From positions 205,751-269,750 of the forward strand of contig NZ_JAQMYP010000007.1 of the NCBI RefSeq assembly GCF_028369295.1: a DNA stretch of 64,000 bases, written 5' to 3'. The first letter of the stretch is position 1. Each line of letters begins with the position of its first letter. The notes under the pieces are model-generated. The model was not told the origin of the DNA. It worked only from the letters and a program-made list of their open reading frames with translations, and did no database searches. Positions 1-8,389 of this stretch are shown here, piece by piece. A program made the translations under genes and the position numbers. The DNA is from Streptomyces sp. HD. GTDB lineage: Bacteria > Actinomycetota > Actinomycetes > Streptomycetales > Streptomycetaceae.

Positions 1-3000
1 ACACGGTCAACCCGTACACGATGTCGGGCGCGGCATCGTCCATCGCGGCCAACCGCCTGTCGCACGCCTTCGACCTGCGCGGTCCCAGCATGGCGGTGGA
101 CACCGCCTGTTCGTCCTCACTCGTGGCCCTGGACCGTGCGTGCCGCACGCTGTGGGACGGCACCAGCCGGGCGGCACTGTGCGGCGGCGCCAACCTCCTG
201 CTCAGCCCCTACCACTATGTGGGGTTCTCCCAGGCGTCGATGCTGTCGAAGCGCGGACACTGCGCGGCGTTCTCCGCGGACGCCGACGGGTTCGTCCGCG
301 CCGAGGGCGGTGGCATGGTCGTCCTCAAGCGGCTGCCGGATGCCCTCGCCGACGGGGACCGGGTGCTCGGCGTGATCCTGGGCAGCGGCAGCAACAGCGA
401 CGGGCACACGATGGGGCTCGCCCTGCCCAGCGCCGAGGCACAGGAGGAGTTGCTGCGCGGCGTCTACGCCGACGCCGGCATCGATCCCGACGAAGTGGTC
501 TACTTCGAGGCCCACGGCACCGGCACACCGGTCGGCGATCCGCTGGAGGCCCAGGCCATCGGCCGCGCTCTCGGGGTCCGCCGGATCACCGGCGCGCTGC
601 CCATCGGCTCTGTCAAGACCAACGTCGGTCACCTGGAGCCGGCTTCGGGCATGGCGGGTCTGTGCAAGGCGCTGTTGGTGCTGCGGCATGGCATCGCTCC
701 TGCCTCGTTGCACGCTGAAACCCCGCACCCGGACATCGACTTCACCGGGCTCGGCCTGAGCCTTACCGCCCAGCCACAGCAGCTGCCCGCGGTCACCCGG
801 CCTGTCGTGGGCGTCAACTCCTTCGGATTCGGGGGCTCCAACGCCCACGTCGCCCTCACCGCCGCACCGCCGAGCATCGCGTGTGCCGTGCCCGCGCCGC
901 CGCCTGAGGGACTGCCCCTGATGGCCAGCGGCCGTACTCCGCAGGCCGTGTCGGCTGCCGCGGCCGCCGTGGCCCAACGGCTGGCCCACGCAAGTGAGGA
1001 GGAGTTCTACGACCTGGCCTACACCTCCTGCCGGCGCCGCGGCCTGCACGAGCACCGGGCCACCGTCCTGGCCCGCTCGCCGAAGGAGGCCGCACAGGGC
1101 TTTGCCGCGCTCGCCGAAAAAGCGGGCGAGGACACCCCCGAGGCCGACGCGCACGGCACTGCGGCTTCGCAGGTGTCCGCGGCCGTGGCCGAGGCAGCGC
1201 GCTGCGGCCACGTCACCTTCGTCTTCTGCGGCAACGGCTCACAGTGGGCCGGGATGGGCGCCGACCTGCTCCAGGAACCGGTCTTCCGCACGGCCGTGGA
1301 GGAGGCGGACACCGAGCTCGCCCCCCGGCTGGGGTGGTCGGTCATCGAAGAGCTCGGCCGGCCCGCCGACGACTGGCGGCTCGAGGCCACTGAGGTTGCG
1401 CAGCCGCTGCTGTTCGCCGTGCAGCTGGGCATCGTGGCCATGCTGCGTGAGCGGGGCATCACGCCGGCGATGGTTCTGGGCCACAGCGTGGGCGAGGTGG
1501 CCGCCGCCCACACGGCCGGAGCCCTGACCCTCGCCCAGGCCGCGCAGGTGATCACGGAGCGCAGCCGGGTGCAGGCCGCGACGGCGGGCCTGGGCCGCAT
1601 GGCCGCCGTCGGCCTCGCTCCAGAGCAGGCGGCGAACGAGATCGCGGCCTGCGGTGAGGTGCTGGAGATCGCCGCCGTCAACAGTCCCAAGGATGTCACC
1701 GTCGCCGGCGACGCCGACGCCCTGGCGGCGCTCGGTGCCCGTCTCGCCGAGCGTGGTGTCTTCTTCCGGGACCTGGAACTCGACTACGCCTTCCACAGCC
1801 GTGCCATGGACGGCCAGCGTGAACCGCTCGCCGCGGCTCTGAACGGTCTCAAGCCCCGCGACGGCGACGTCGCACTGTATTCCACCGTGACCGGCGGACG
1901 GCTGCCGGGCAGCGCTTTGAACGCCGAGTACTGGTGGCACAACGTGCGCCGGCCGGTCCAATTCGCTGCCGCGGTCGAACGGGCCGCCGACGACGGCGGC
2001 GACATCTTCGTCGAAATCGGTCCCCACCCCGTGCTGCGGACGTATCTCCGCCGCACCGCCACCGCACAGCCGGGCGGGAAAGCGACCACCATTGCCACCC
2101 TGCGCAGGGACACGGACGGCCGCCGGACACTGACCGCCGTGCCGGCCGCGCTGATCGCAGCAGGGGCCGACACCGACTGGGACCGGTATTTCCCCAAGCC
2201 TGGACGCGTCACCACGCTGCCCGCCTACCCGTGGCAGCGCGAACGGCACTGGAACGGCGACCCGGACGTCTGGTACGGGCAGGGTGCCCTCGTGCACCCG
2301 CTGCTGGGCTCGCGTATCAGCGCACCACACCCGGTGTGGGAAGGCACCGTCGAGCCGGGACTGGTTCCCTGGCTCACCGACCACCGCGTCGCCGGCTCCG
2401 TCGTCATGCCGGCCACCGGCTACGCGGAGATGGCACTCGCCGCCGGCCGCCAGGCGCTCGGCAAACCCGCCGAGGTCGAGTACCTGGACATCCAGACGGC
2501 CCTCGTCGTGCCCTGGTCCGAAGCCCCCACCGTCAGCGTTCAGACAGCCCTGCAGCCCGACAGCGGCACGCTGACCATCACCAGCACCACCACCAGCACC
2601 CCGGAACCGCGCACCCACGTCCAGGCCCGGGTCCGCGCGCTGCTGCACCCCCGGCCGGCAGCACTGGATCTGGAACTGCTGGCAGCCCACTGCCCACGTC
2701 ACCTCACCGGCGAAGAGCACTACACCGCCTGCGCCACCGCCGGCCTCACCTACGGGCCGACGTTCCAGGTACTGACCGGCCTGAACGTCGGCGAAGGCGA
2801 AGTCCTCGCCCACTACCACCACGCCACGCCAGGACAGCCGTACACCGTTCACCCCGCCCTCCTCGACGGCGCACTCCAGGCCGGCGCCCCGCTGCTGCAG
2901 GACCTGGCAGCCGACCAAGCCGCGTTCCTGCCCGCAGCGATCGGCGCCATCCGGGTCTGGGACGAGCCCACCCCCACCGGCGCCATCCGTGTACGCGAAC

Positions 3001-6000
3001 GCAGCCGAAGCGATCACGAAGTGTGCTGGGACATCACCCTCACCGACGACGACGGACACGTCACCGCACAGATGGACGGCTGCCGGCTACACCGCGTCAC
3101 GGCAACCGGCCGCACACCGCTCACCGTCCACCAGACAGAGCTGAAGGCCGCACCGCGCCTCGACAGCCCGGCCGCCCCTTCCCCGCTGCCCTCCCCGCAA
3201 CGCATCGGCCAAGCAGCCGCACACCGGATCGCTCAACTGCGGGAACAACTGCCGGACCACTGCGGTCCTGCGATGGCTGTGCTGCGTGAGGGGACCGCCC
3301 GCCGGGCAGCCTCAGTCTTCGCCGCCATGCTGGCCGATCCGGACGTCCCCTTCACCGCGGATGATCTGGTGGCGGGCGGGATGCTGGAAAAGCACACGCG
3401 GATGCTGGCACTCATCCTGCCCGACATGGAAGAAATGGGCCTGATCGGAGCAGAAGGCCCCGGACGGTGGCGGCTGACAGCAGCCGACCGCTCCACGGAC
3501 CACCTGATTCGTCACGCTGCCGCCAGCTCCCCCGACCAAAACGCCGCTCTCAGCATCGCCGTCCGTCACATCGCCAGGTTCGATGCACTCCTGCGCGGTG
3601 AGGCAGACCCTCTCGAATTGCTGGTGGACGACCACACCGCACAGGCGTTGGAGCACTTCTACGATCTCCTGCCTGTCACGCGGTTCCACAACCGTGTCGT
3701 ACAGGCCCTCACCCGCGAGATCGTCGCCCAGTGGCCCCAAGGACGTTCGCTGCGGGTCCTTGAGGTGGGAGCCGGAACAGGGGCCACGGCGGCGGCCCTG
3801 CTGCCGCTGCTGCCACCCGAGCGCACCCGCTACTGCTTCAGCGACATCTCCGCCTTCTTCTTCTCTCGTGCGCAAAGCCGACTGGCCTCCTACGACTTCG
3901 TCGACTACCGCACTTTCGACCTCTCCCAGGACCCGGTCGGCCAAGGCTTCACCCCGCACAGCTTCGACGTCGTCGTCGCCGGAACATCCCTGCACACCGC
4001 CCCCGACCTGGCGGACGCCCTGGGTAACGTGGCAACCCTGCTGGCGCCCGGCGGACAGCTGCTGGCCACCGAAGTGCACGACCCGCAGCTCCTGCTGCCC
4101 TACTTCGGCTTCCTGGACAGCTTCTACGGCAACACCGACACCGAACTGCGTCCCCGCTCGCTCCTGTTGCCCCGTGACGAGTGGCCGGACCTGCTGCGCC
4201 GCTGCGGCTACGGTGACGTTCTCCAGACCGGGTACGACACCGGCCCCGTGCGCGACGGATTCTCCGTCCTGCTCGCCGCGACCCCGTCCCGGCCACCAGC
4301 CGAGCAGCCGGTCCCCGCGCGACGCCAGGCCAACGGCAGTGCCGTTGTGCTGGCGATCGAGTCTGCCGCCGAGCGGGAACTGGCCGAGGCTGTCAGCACT
4401 GCGCTCACCCAGGCCGGTGGCACCCCCTGCGTCGTGGAGATGAGCGACCACGATGACGCCTGGACGGACGTTCTCTCCCAGGCTCACACCGCCCCCGGCA
4501 CCGAACGCCGCGCGGTCGTCCTGATTCTCGGCGAGGTAACGGATCAAGCACCGGAACGACTGACCGCTTTGGCCAGTCAGCGGGCCGAAGCCGTGCGGGC
4601 CTTGATGACCGCGGTCGGCACAGCACCACAGGGCGCACCGCCGGAACTGTGGCTGGTGAGCCGCCCCTGCGGCACCATGCCCGCCCCCGGCACCCCCCAG
4701 GAACTGGACGCCGCCCTCTGGGGCATGACCCGCAGCCTGGTCAACGAAGTCCCCGAGCTGATCAGCCGCCGCATCGGCCTGGAGCGCACCACGGACACCG
4801 CGAGTGACGCCGGCCGGCTCGCCGAGGAACTGCTTGACCCCACTGCCGAGGACGAGGTCCTGCTGACCGCCGCGGACCGTTTCGTCCCTCGCGAACGCCA
4901 TCGGCCCGCGGCCCGGTCCGCCGACGGTACCGTCCCGTACACCCTTCGGGTGCACAACCCCGGCCTGTCCTACCGGCTTGCCTGGGAGCAGCAGGAGATG
5001 CCGCAGCCAGGCCCCGGCGAGGTCCTGCTCGAAGTGCGCGCCGCCGCGCTGAACTACCGCGACCTGATGCAAAGCGTCGGCCTGCTGCCCGAAGAGGCCG
5101 TCGAGGGCACACTGTCGGCAAAGGCCTGCGGACTGGAGTGCGCCGGCGTCGTGGTCGCCTGCGGCGAGGGCGTGACCCATGTATCGCCCGGTGACCGCGT
5201 GGCGGGGCTGGCGCCTGCCTCGCTCGCTTCCCATACGGTGACCAACTCCCGCGCGATCTGGCCGCTGTCCGACGAGATGACCTTCGCCGCAGCGGCCACC
5301 ATGCCTGTCGCCTTCATCACCGTGCACTACAGCCTTGGACAGCTTGCCCGCCTGCAGCCCGGTGAGACCATCCTCGTGCACGGCGCCGCGGGCGGCGTCG
5401 GCCTCGCGGCGATCCAATACGCGCACGCACACGGGGCCCACGTCATCGCCACGGCCGGGAGCGGCCTCAAGCGCGATCTGCTGCGTGGACTGGGAGTGCG
5501 GCACGTGCTGGACTCCCGCACCCTGGACTTCGCCGCCCAGGTGCAGGAGATCACCGAAGGGCGCGGCGTCGACATCGTCCTCAACTCGCTCGCCGGCGAG
5601 GCCATCAGTCGCAGCCTGGAACTGCTGCGGCCGGGCGGCAGGTTCATCGAGCTCGGCAAACGGGACATCTACGAGAACAAGCCGCTGCTGCTTCGCCCGT
5701 TCGCCAACAACATCGCCTTCTTCGGCGTCGACCTCACCAAGCTGCTGCAGGACGAACAACAAGCCCAGGCGGGCCTGGCTGGTGTCAGCGAAGAGATCAA
5801 GCACAACCGGTTCCGTCCCCTGCTGCACACCGTGTACCCCGCCGCACGTGTCGATGAGGCGTTCCGGCTCATGCAGCACTCACGCCACATCGGGAAGGTC
5901 GTCGTCGCCTTCGACCCCCTGGACGAGCCGCCCTTGGTGGAACCGATCCGGCCGCCCTTCCAACTGGACCGGACGGCCACCTACTTGGTCACCGGTGGTA

Positions 6001-7124
6001 CCGGCGGATTCGGTGGGGCCACCGCTCAGTGGCTCGCCGACCTCGGCGCCCGCCACGTGGCCCTGGTCAGCCGCCGCGGCACCGAGGCGCCCGAGGCCGA
6101 CGATGTCCTGGCCGCACTCACCGCCCGCGGAGTGACGGCCACGGCCTATGCCGCGGACGTCACCCATCTAGAGGCGATGCGGGACATCACCGCCCGCATC
6201 GACGCCACCGGGTACCCGCTGCGTGGAGCTGTGCACTGCGCCATGCACCTGGACGACGCCCTGCTCAACGAACTGGACAGAGACCGGATCACCGCGGTCC
6301 TGGCCCCCAAGATCGCCGGCGCGGCCGTCCTGGACCTGCTCCTACGGGACCGTGACTGCGACCTGTTCCTGATGTACTCGTCAGAAGCCGCGACCATGGG
6401 CAATCTCAAGCAAACGGCTTACGCGGCCGGCAACACCTACCTTGAGGCCCTCGTTCGCCGACGCCGCCAGGAGGGACGGGCGGGCCTGGCCATCGCTTGG
6501 GGAGCCATCGGGGACACCGGATACGTGGCCCGCAGCGCCATGCAGCAGACCCTGGCCGCCATCGGCCTCGAATCGCTCACCTCACAGGAGGCGTTCGCTT
6601 CGGCCGCATCGCTACTGGGCACCGACACCGAGGTCGCCGGCGTCGCGCGCTTCAACTGGGGCCGGGCCGGGAAAGTGCTGGGTTCCTCCATGAGCACACC
6701 ACGGCTGAGCGCGCTGGTGCCGAAGAACACCGACGGCGGCTTCGACAGAGAGGAACTGATGCGCACGCTGGCTCGGACGCCGGCAGAGGAAGCCATCGCA
6801 TACCTGACCGACAGTCTCGCCACTGTCCTGGCGGACATTCTGCAGATGGACAGCGACCAGTTCGACCCCCACCGCCGTCTGGACAGCTACGGGCTGGACT
6901 CCCTGATGGCCACCGAACTCCTGGTCACTCTCAACGAGCGCTTCAGCGTCGACATCCCTCCCATGGAACTGCTGCGCAGCAGCACCGGCACCCTCGCAGA
7001 CGTCGCCCGGACGGTGTATCTGCGTCTCGGACTCCACACAGCCGAGCACCCCGCTCCCCAACCCGCCATTCCGCACCAGGCGGACAGCCCCGACAGTGAA
7101 AGGGCCACCGCGTCCACCAATTGA
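1..7124 (+). CDS. Type I polyketide synthase, 5'-truncated by window edge (KS-AT-DH-MT-ER-KR-ACP)
   Basis: The frame is open from base 3, so the gene starts upstream of the window. Domains in order, approximate bases: KS 3-860, with Cys at 108-110 in DTACSSSL, His at 512-514 in EAHGTGTPVGDP and His at 630-632 in NVGHLEP; AT 1210-2200, with Ser at 1485-1487 in GHSVGE and a YAFHS motif that suggests malonyl-CoA; DH 2290-3100, with DHRVAGSVVMP; C-methyltransferase near 3650-4260, with LEVGAGTG; NADPH enoylreductase 4930-5910, with HGAAGGVG; ketoreductase 5960-6680, with TGGTGGFG and an LDD motif typical of B-type; ACP 6790-7020, with the phosphopantetheine Ser at 6900-6902 in GLDSL. The module is fully reducing and methylating. 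No thioesterase follows the ACP. The domain order matches fungal highly reducing iterative PKSs. Whether it is iterative or one module of a line cannot be told from this fragment. Confidence 0.95.
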   Translation, partial: TVNPYTMSGAASSIAANRLSHAFDLRGPSMAVDTACSSSLVALDRACRTLWDGTSRAALCGGANLLLSPYHYVGFSQASMLSKRGHCAAFSADADGFVRAEGGGMVVLKRLPDALADGDRVLGVILGSGSNSDGHTMGLALPSAEAQEELLRGVYADAGIDPDEVVYFEAHGTGTPVGDPLEAQAIGRALGVRRITGALPIGSVKTNVGHLEPASGMAGLCKALLVLRHGIAPASLHAETPHPDIDFTGLGLSLTAQPQQLPAVTRPVVGVNSFGFGGSNAHVALTAAPPSIACAVPAPPPEGLPLMASGRTPQAVSAAAAAVAQRLAHASEEEFYDLAYTSCRRRGLHEHRATVLARSPKEAAQGFAALAEKAGEDTPEADAHGTAASQVSAAVAEAARCGHVTFVFCGNGSQWAGMGADLLQEPVFRTAVEEADTELAPRLGWSVIEELGRPADDWRLEATEVAQPLLFAVQLGIVAMLRERGITPAMVLGHSVGEVAAAHTAGALTLAQAAQVITERSRVQAATAGLGRMAAVGLAPEQAANEIAACGEVLEIAAVNSPKDVTVAGDADALAALGARLAERGVFFRDLELDYAFHSRAMDGQREPLAAALNGLKPRDGDVALYSTVTGGRLPGSALNAEYWWHNVRRPVQFAAAVERAADDGGDIFVEIGPHPVLRTYLRRTATAQPGGKATTIATLRRDTDGRRTLTAVPAALIAAGADTDWDRYFPKPGRVTTLPAYPWQRERHWNGDPDVWYGQGALVHPLLGSRISAPHPVWEGTVEPGLVPWLTDHRVAGSVVMPATGYAEMALAAGRQALGKPAEVEYLDIQTALVVPWSEAPTVSVQTALQPDSGTLTITSTTTSTPEPRTHVQARVRALLHPRPAALDLELLAAHCPRHLTGEEHYTACATAGLTYGPTFQVLTGLNVGEGEVLAHYHHATPGQPYTVHPALLDGALQAGAPLLQDLAADQAAFLPAAIGAIRVWDEPTPTGAIRVRERSRSDHEVCWDITLTDDDGHVTAQMDGCRLHRVTATGRTPLTVHQTELKAAPRLDSPAAPSPLPSPQRIGQAAAHRIAQLREQLPDHCGPAMAVLREGTARRAASVFAAMLADPDVPFTADDLVAGGMLEKHTRMLALILPDMEEMGLIGAEGPGRWRLTAADRSTDHLIRHAAASSPDQNAALSIAVRHIARFDALLRGEADPLELLVDDHTAQALEHFYDLLPVTRFHNRVVQALTREIVAQWPQGRSLRVLEVGAGTGATAAALLPLLPPERTRYCFSDISAFFFSRAQSRLASYDFVDYRTFDLSQDPVGQGFTPHSFDVVVAGTSLHTAPDLADALGNVATLLAPGGQLLATEVHDPQLLLPYFGFLDSFYGNTDTELRPRSLLLPRDEWPDLLRRCGYGDVLQTGYDTGPVRDGFSVLLAATPSRPPAEQPVPARRQANGSAVVLAIESAAERELAEAVSTALTQAGGTPCVVEMSDHDDAWTDVLSQAHTAPGTERRAVVLILGEVTDQAPERLTALASQRAEAVRALMTAVGTAPQGAPPELWLVSRPCGTMPAPGTPQELDAALWGMTRSLVNEVPELISRRIGLERTTDTASDAGRLAEELLDPTAEDEVLLTAADRFVPRERHRPAARSADGTVPYTLRVHNPGLSYRLAWEQQEMPQPGPGEVLLEVRAAALNYRDLMQSVGLLPEEAVEGTLSAKACGLECAGVVVACGEGVTHVSPGDRVAGLAPASLASHTVTNSRAIWPLSDEMTFAAAATMPVAFITVHYSLGQLARLQPGETILVHGAAGGVGLAAIQYAHAHGAHVIATAGSGLKRDLLRGLGVRHVLDSRTLDFAAQVQEITEGRGVDIVLNSLAGEAISRSLELLRPGGRFIELGKRDIYENKPLLLRPFANNIAFFGVDLTKLLQDEQQAQAGLAGVSEEIKHNRFRPLLHTVYPAARVDEAFRLMQHSRHIGKVVVAFDPLDEPPLVEPIRPPFQLDRTATYLVTGGTGGFGGATAQWLADLGARHVALVSRRGTEAPEADDVLAALTARGVTATAYAADVTHLEAMRDITARIDATGYPLRGAVHCAMHLDDALLNELDRDRITAVLAPKIAGAAVLDLLLRDRDCDLFLMYSSEAATMGNLKQTAYAAGNTYLEALVRRRRQEGRAGLAIAWGAIGDTGYVARSAMQQTLAAIGLESLTSQEAFASAASLLGTDTEVAGVARFNWGRAGKVLGSSMSTPRLSALVPKNTDGGFDREELMRTLARTPAEEAIAYLTDSLATVLADILQMDSDQFDPHRRLDSYGLDSLMATELLVTLNERFSVDIPPMELLRSSTGTLADVARTVYLRLGLHTAEHPAPQPAIPHQADSPDSERATASTN

Positions 7125-7149
7125 GCCAAGCAGCGACCACTGAGCTTCT

Positions 7150-7950
7150 TCAGCGGTGCTGCTCCAGGGTGAGGACCGCCTTGGTGATTGACGTCATGCG
7201 ATTTGGGCTGCATCGGGCTCTGCGGAAGATTCGCCAGGATTTCAGGCGGGCGATTCCTCGTTCGACGGGTGCGCGGGCGGCGGACAAGGCCCGGTTGGCC
7301 GTCTGCTCGGTCGGGGTGAGTTCGCCCTGGGGCGGCCGGCGTTTGGGGGTGGTGACCCACTCGCCCGCGCCGATGTAGGCCATGTCGGCGAGGACGGGGA
7401 TGCCCTGGCGCTCGCAGATCCTGATGATCTTGTGGGTGCGGGCGGCGGTCAGGTCGTGCGTGCGGCCAGGCAGGGCGGGTGAGAGCCACAGCGTGCGACC
7501 GGCCGGGTCCGTGATGACCTGTACGTTCACACCGTGGCGCTTGTGCTTCGTCGAATAGTCCGCGCGCCCGTCGCCGACCCGGTCGCACTCGGTGAGGGTG
7601 CCGTCCACGAGAACGTAGTAGAGGTCTGTCTCGCGTAGGACCTTCAGCAGGCCCGGCGCCTTGTCGGCCAGGTGCTCGACGACGGTGGTGACGTAGGCGT
7701 GGGCGGTGCCGACGGAAATACGGAAACCCGCGGCGAGTTGAGCCAGGGGGTCGTGGCGGCGCAGGTATGCCAGAGCGATCACCGCACGCTCGGACGGCCG
7801 GAGTTTGCAGCATCGGTCACCCTCACGGGTGACGATCAGCATCGTCACCCACTCCACGAGTGCGTGCGGCAGGTCGAGTGCGGCAGGACACGGGACCAAC
7901 AGGGCTCCTGAGCCAGCGAGTTGAGACCTAGACACCTCTCTCAACGGCAC
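7150..7950 (-). mobile_element. IS5-family transposase (HTH_Tnp_4 / DDE_Tnp_4 type)
   Basis: A 266-codon frame with an N-terminal helix-turn-helix region ([19 protein letters not shown], then SVGTAHAYV) and a C-terminal DDE catalytic region: Asp in LVDGTL, Asp in [10 protein letters not shown], and Glu in [13 protein letters not shown]. The annotated start is GTG at 7950; an internal ATG (MLIVTREGD) is an alternative. The stop lies 26 bp from the stop of the convergent PKS gene. A 10-bp inverted repeat (ACAGGGCTCC 7899-7908 and GGAGCCCTGT 7952-7961) spans the start region. I could not identify convincing terminal inverted repeats or target duplications by eye, so the element limits are unknown. 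It appears full length for this family, so it may be active. Confidence 0.88.
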
Positions 7951-8107
7951 GGGAGCCCTGTCCGTTGCCTACGGTCCCGCCGTCACCCGTCCGGACGCCA
8001 CCCTGAAAACCCTCAGTGTGCGCGATGGTGCACGAGGTATCCCGCTGCGCACATCATGCGCCCTGATTAAATCTGCTATATCCAGAAAATACCCTCGGCC
8101 CCTACTC

Positions 8108-8150
8108 CTGGGGGTCAAGGGGTCGCAGGTTCAAATCCTGTCGTCCCGAC
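8108..8150 (+). repeat. 43-bp duplicate of the tRNA-Pro(GGG) 3' half; probable attachment-site scar
   Basis: Bases 8108-8150 are identical to 63877-63919, which run from the anticodon loop to one base past the discriminator of the intact tRNA-Pro. Upstream of 8108 there is no D arm or 5' acceptor strand, so this is not a tRNA gene. The 50 bp upstream are unusually AT-rich (8065-8095). The downstream flank begins directly with a rho-independent terminator, as expected for the native 3' flank of a tRNA gene. Integrative elements of actinomycetes such as pSAM2 are known to recombine at tRNA-Pro 3' ends and leave exactly this kind of partial copy. Confidence 0.8.
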
Positions 8151-8158
8151 GGTGCGAA

Positions 8159-8195
8159 GGGTCTTCGCGGGCGAGAGCTCGCGGGGGCCCTTTTT
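8159..8195 (+). terminator. Rho-independent terminator after the tRNA-Pro fragment
   Basis: GGGTCTTCGCGGGC (8159-8172) and GCTCGCGGGGGCCC (8177-8190) form a 14-bp stem with several G-T wobbles, a GAGA tetraloop and a run of five T. It lies 8 bp past the tRNA fragment and was probably the terminator of the original tRNA gene. Confidence 0.8.
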
Positions 8196-8283
8196 CATGC
8201 CTGCCGGCGCCGACGCCGCCTGCTCGCGCAGCCGCAGCTTGACGCGCAGCCTCACCTTGACCGATGTCCGTTTCGGTGTAATG

Positions 8284-8305
8284 TGTACGTATACATCGTA
8301 AACAT
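8284..8305 (+). promoter_or_regulatory. Operator/promoter site A of the exopolysaccharide regulon
   Basis: AT-rich 22-bp element in GC-rich surroundings, containing TATACATCGTAAAC. It is an imperfect palindrome (TATAC-ATC-GTAAA). The same 14-mer occurs at 15459-15480 on the minus strand, and a close copy lies at 21376-21397. It is 85 bp upstream of the start of the glycosyltransferase gene at 8390. Likely bound by the TetR regulator encoded at 20605-21327 (inference). Confidence 0.65.
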
Positions 8306-8334
8306 CTCTGAGTGCTGTCGTGAGTCCTCTGATC

Positions 8335-8375
8335 GGTCCTGGTCCGCTGTCTTGGGTCGTCGGCGGACCAGGACC
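8335..8375 (+). promoter_or_regulatory. Perfect 13-bp hairpin in the leader of the 8390 gene
   Basis: GGTCCTGGTCCGC (8335-8347) and GCGGACCAGGACC (8363-8375) are perfectly complementary, with a 15-base loop. The hairpin ends just before the Shine-Dalgarno sequence GGAGGA near 8380. There is no T run, so it is not a classical terminator. It could be a second operator, an mRNA stabiliser or a translational control element. Confidence 0.5.
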
Positions 8376-8389
8376 CGCGAGGAGGACAC

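Noticed and set aside
3312..5879. 855-codon open frame on the minus strand inside the PKS
   Set aside because: Gly/Val/Gln-rich composition without domains, entirely antisense to clear PKS domains; a GC-bias artefact.
7899..7961. Inverted repeat as the terminal repeats of the IS5 element
   Set aside because: Both arms lie at one end of the element around the transposase start, so they cannot be its two termini.
8108..8150. Functional second tRNA-Pro gene
   Set aside because: No D arm or 5' acceptor strand is present upstream; only the anticodon-loop-to-3' part is there.
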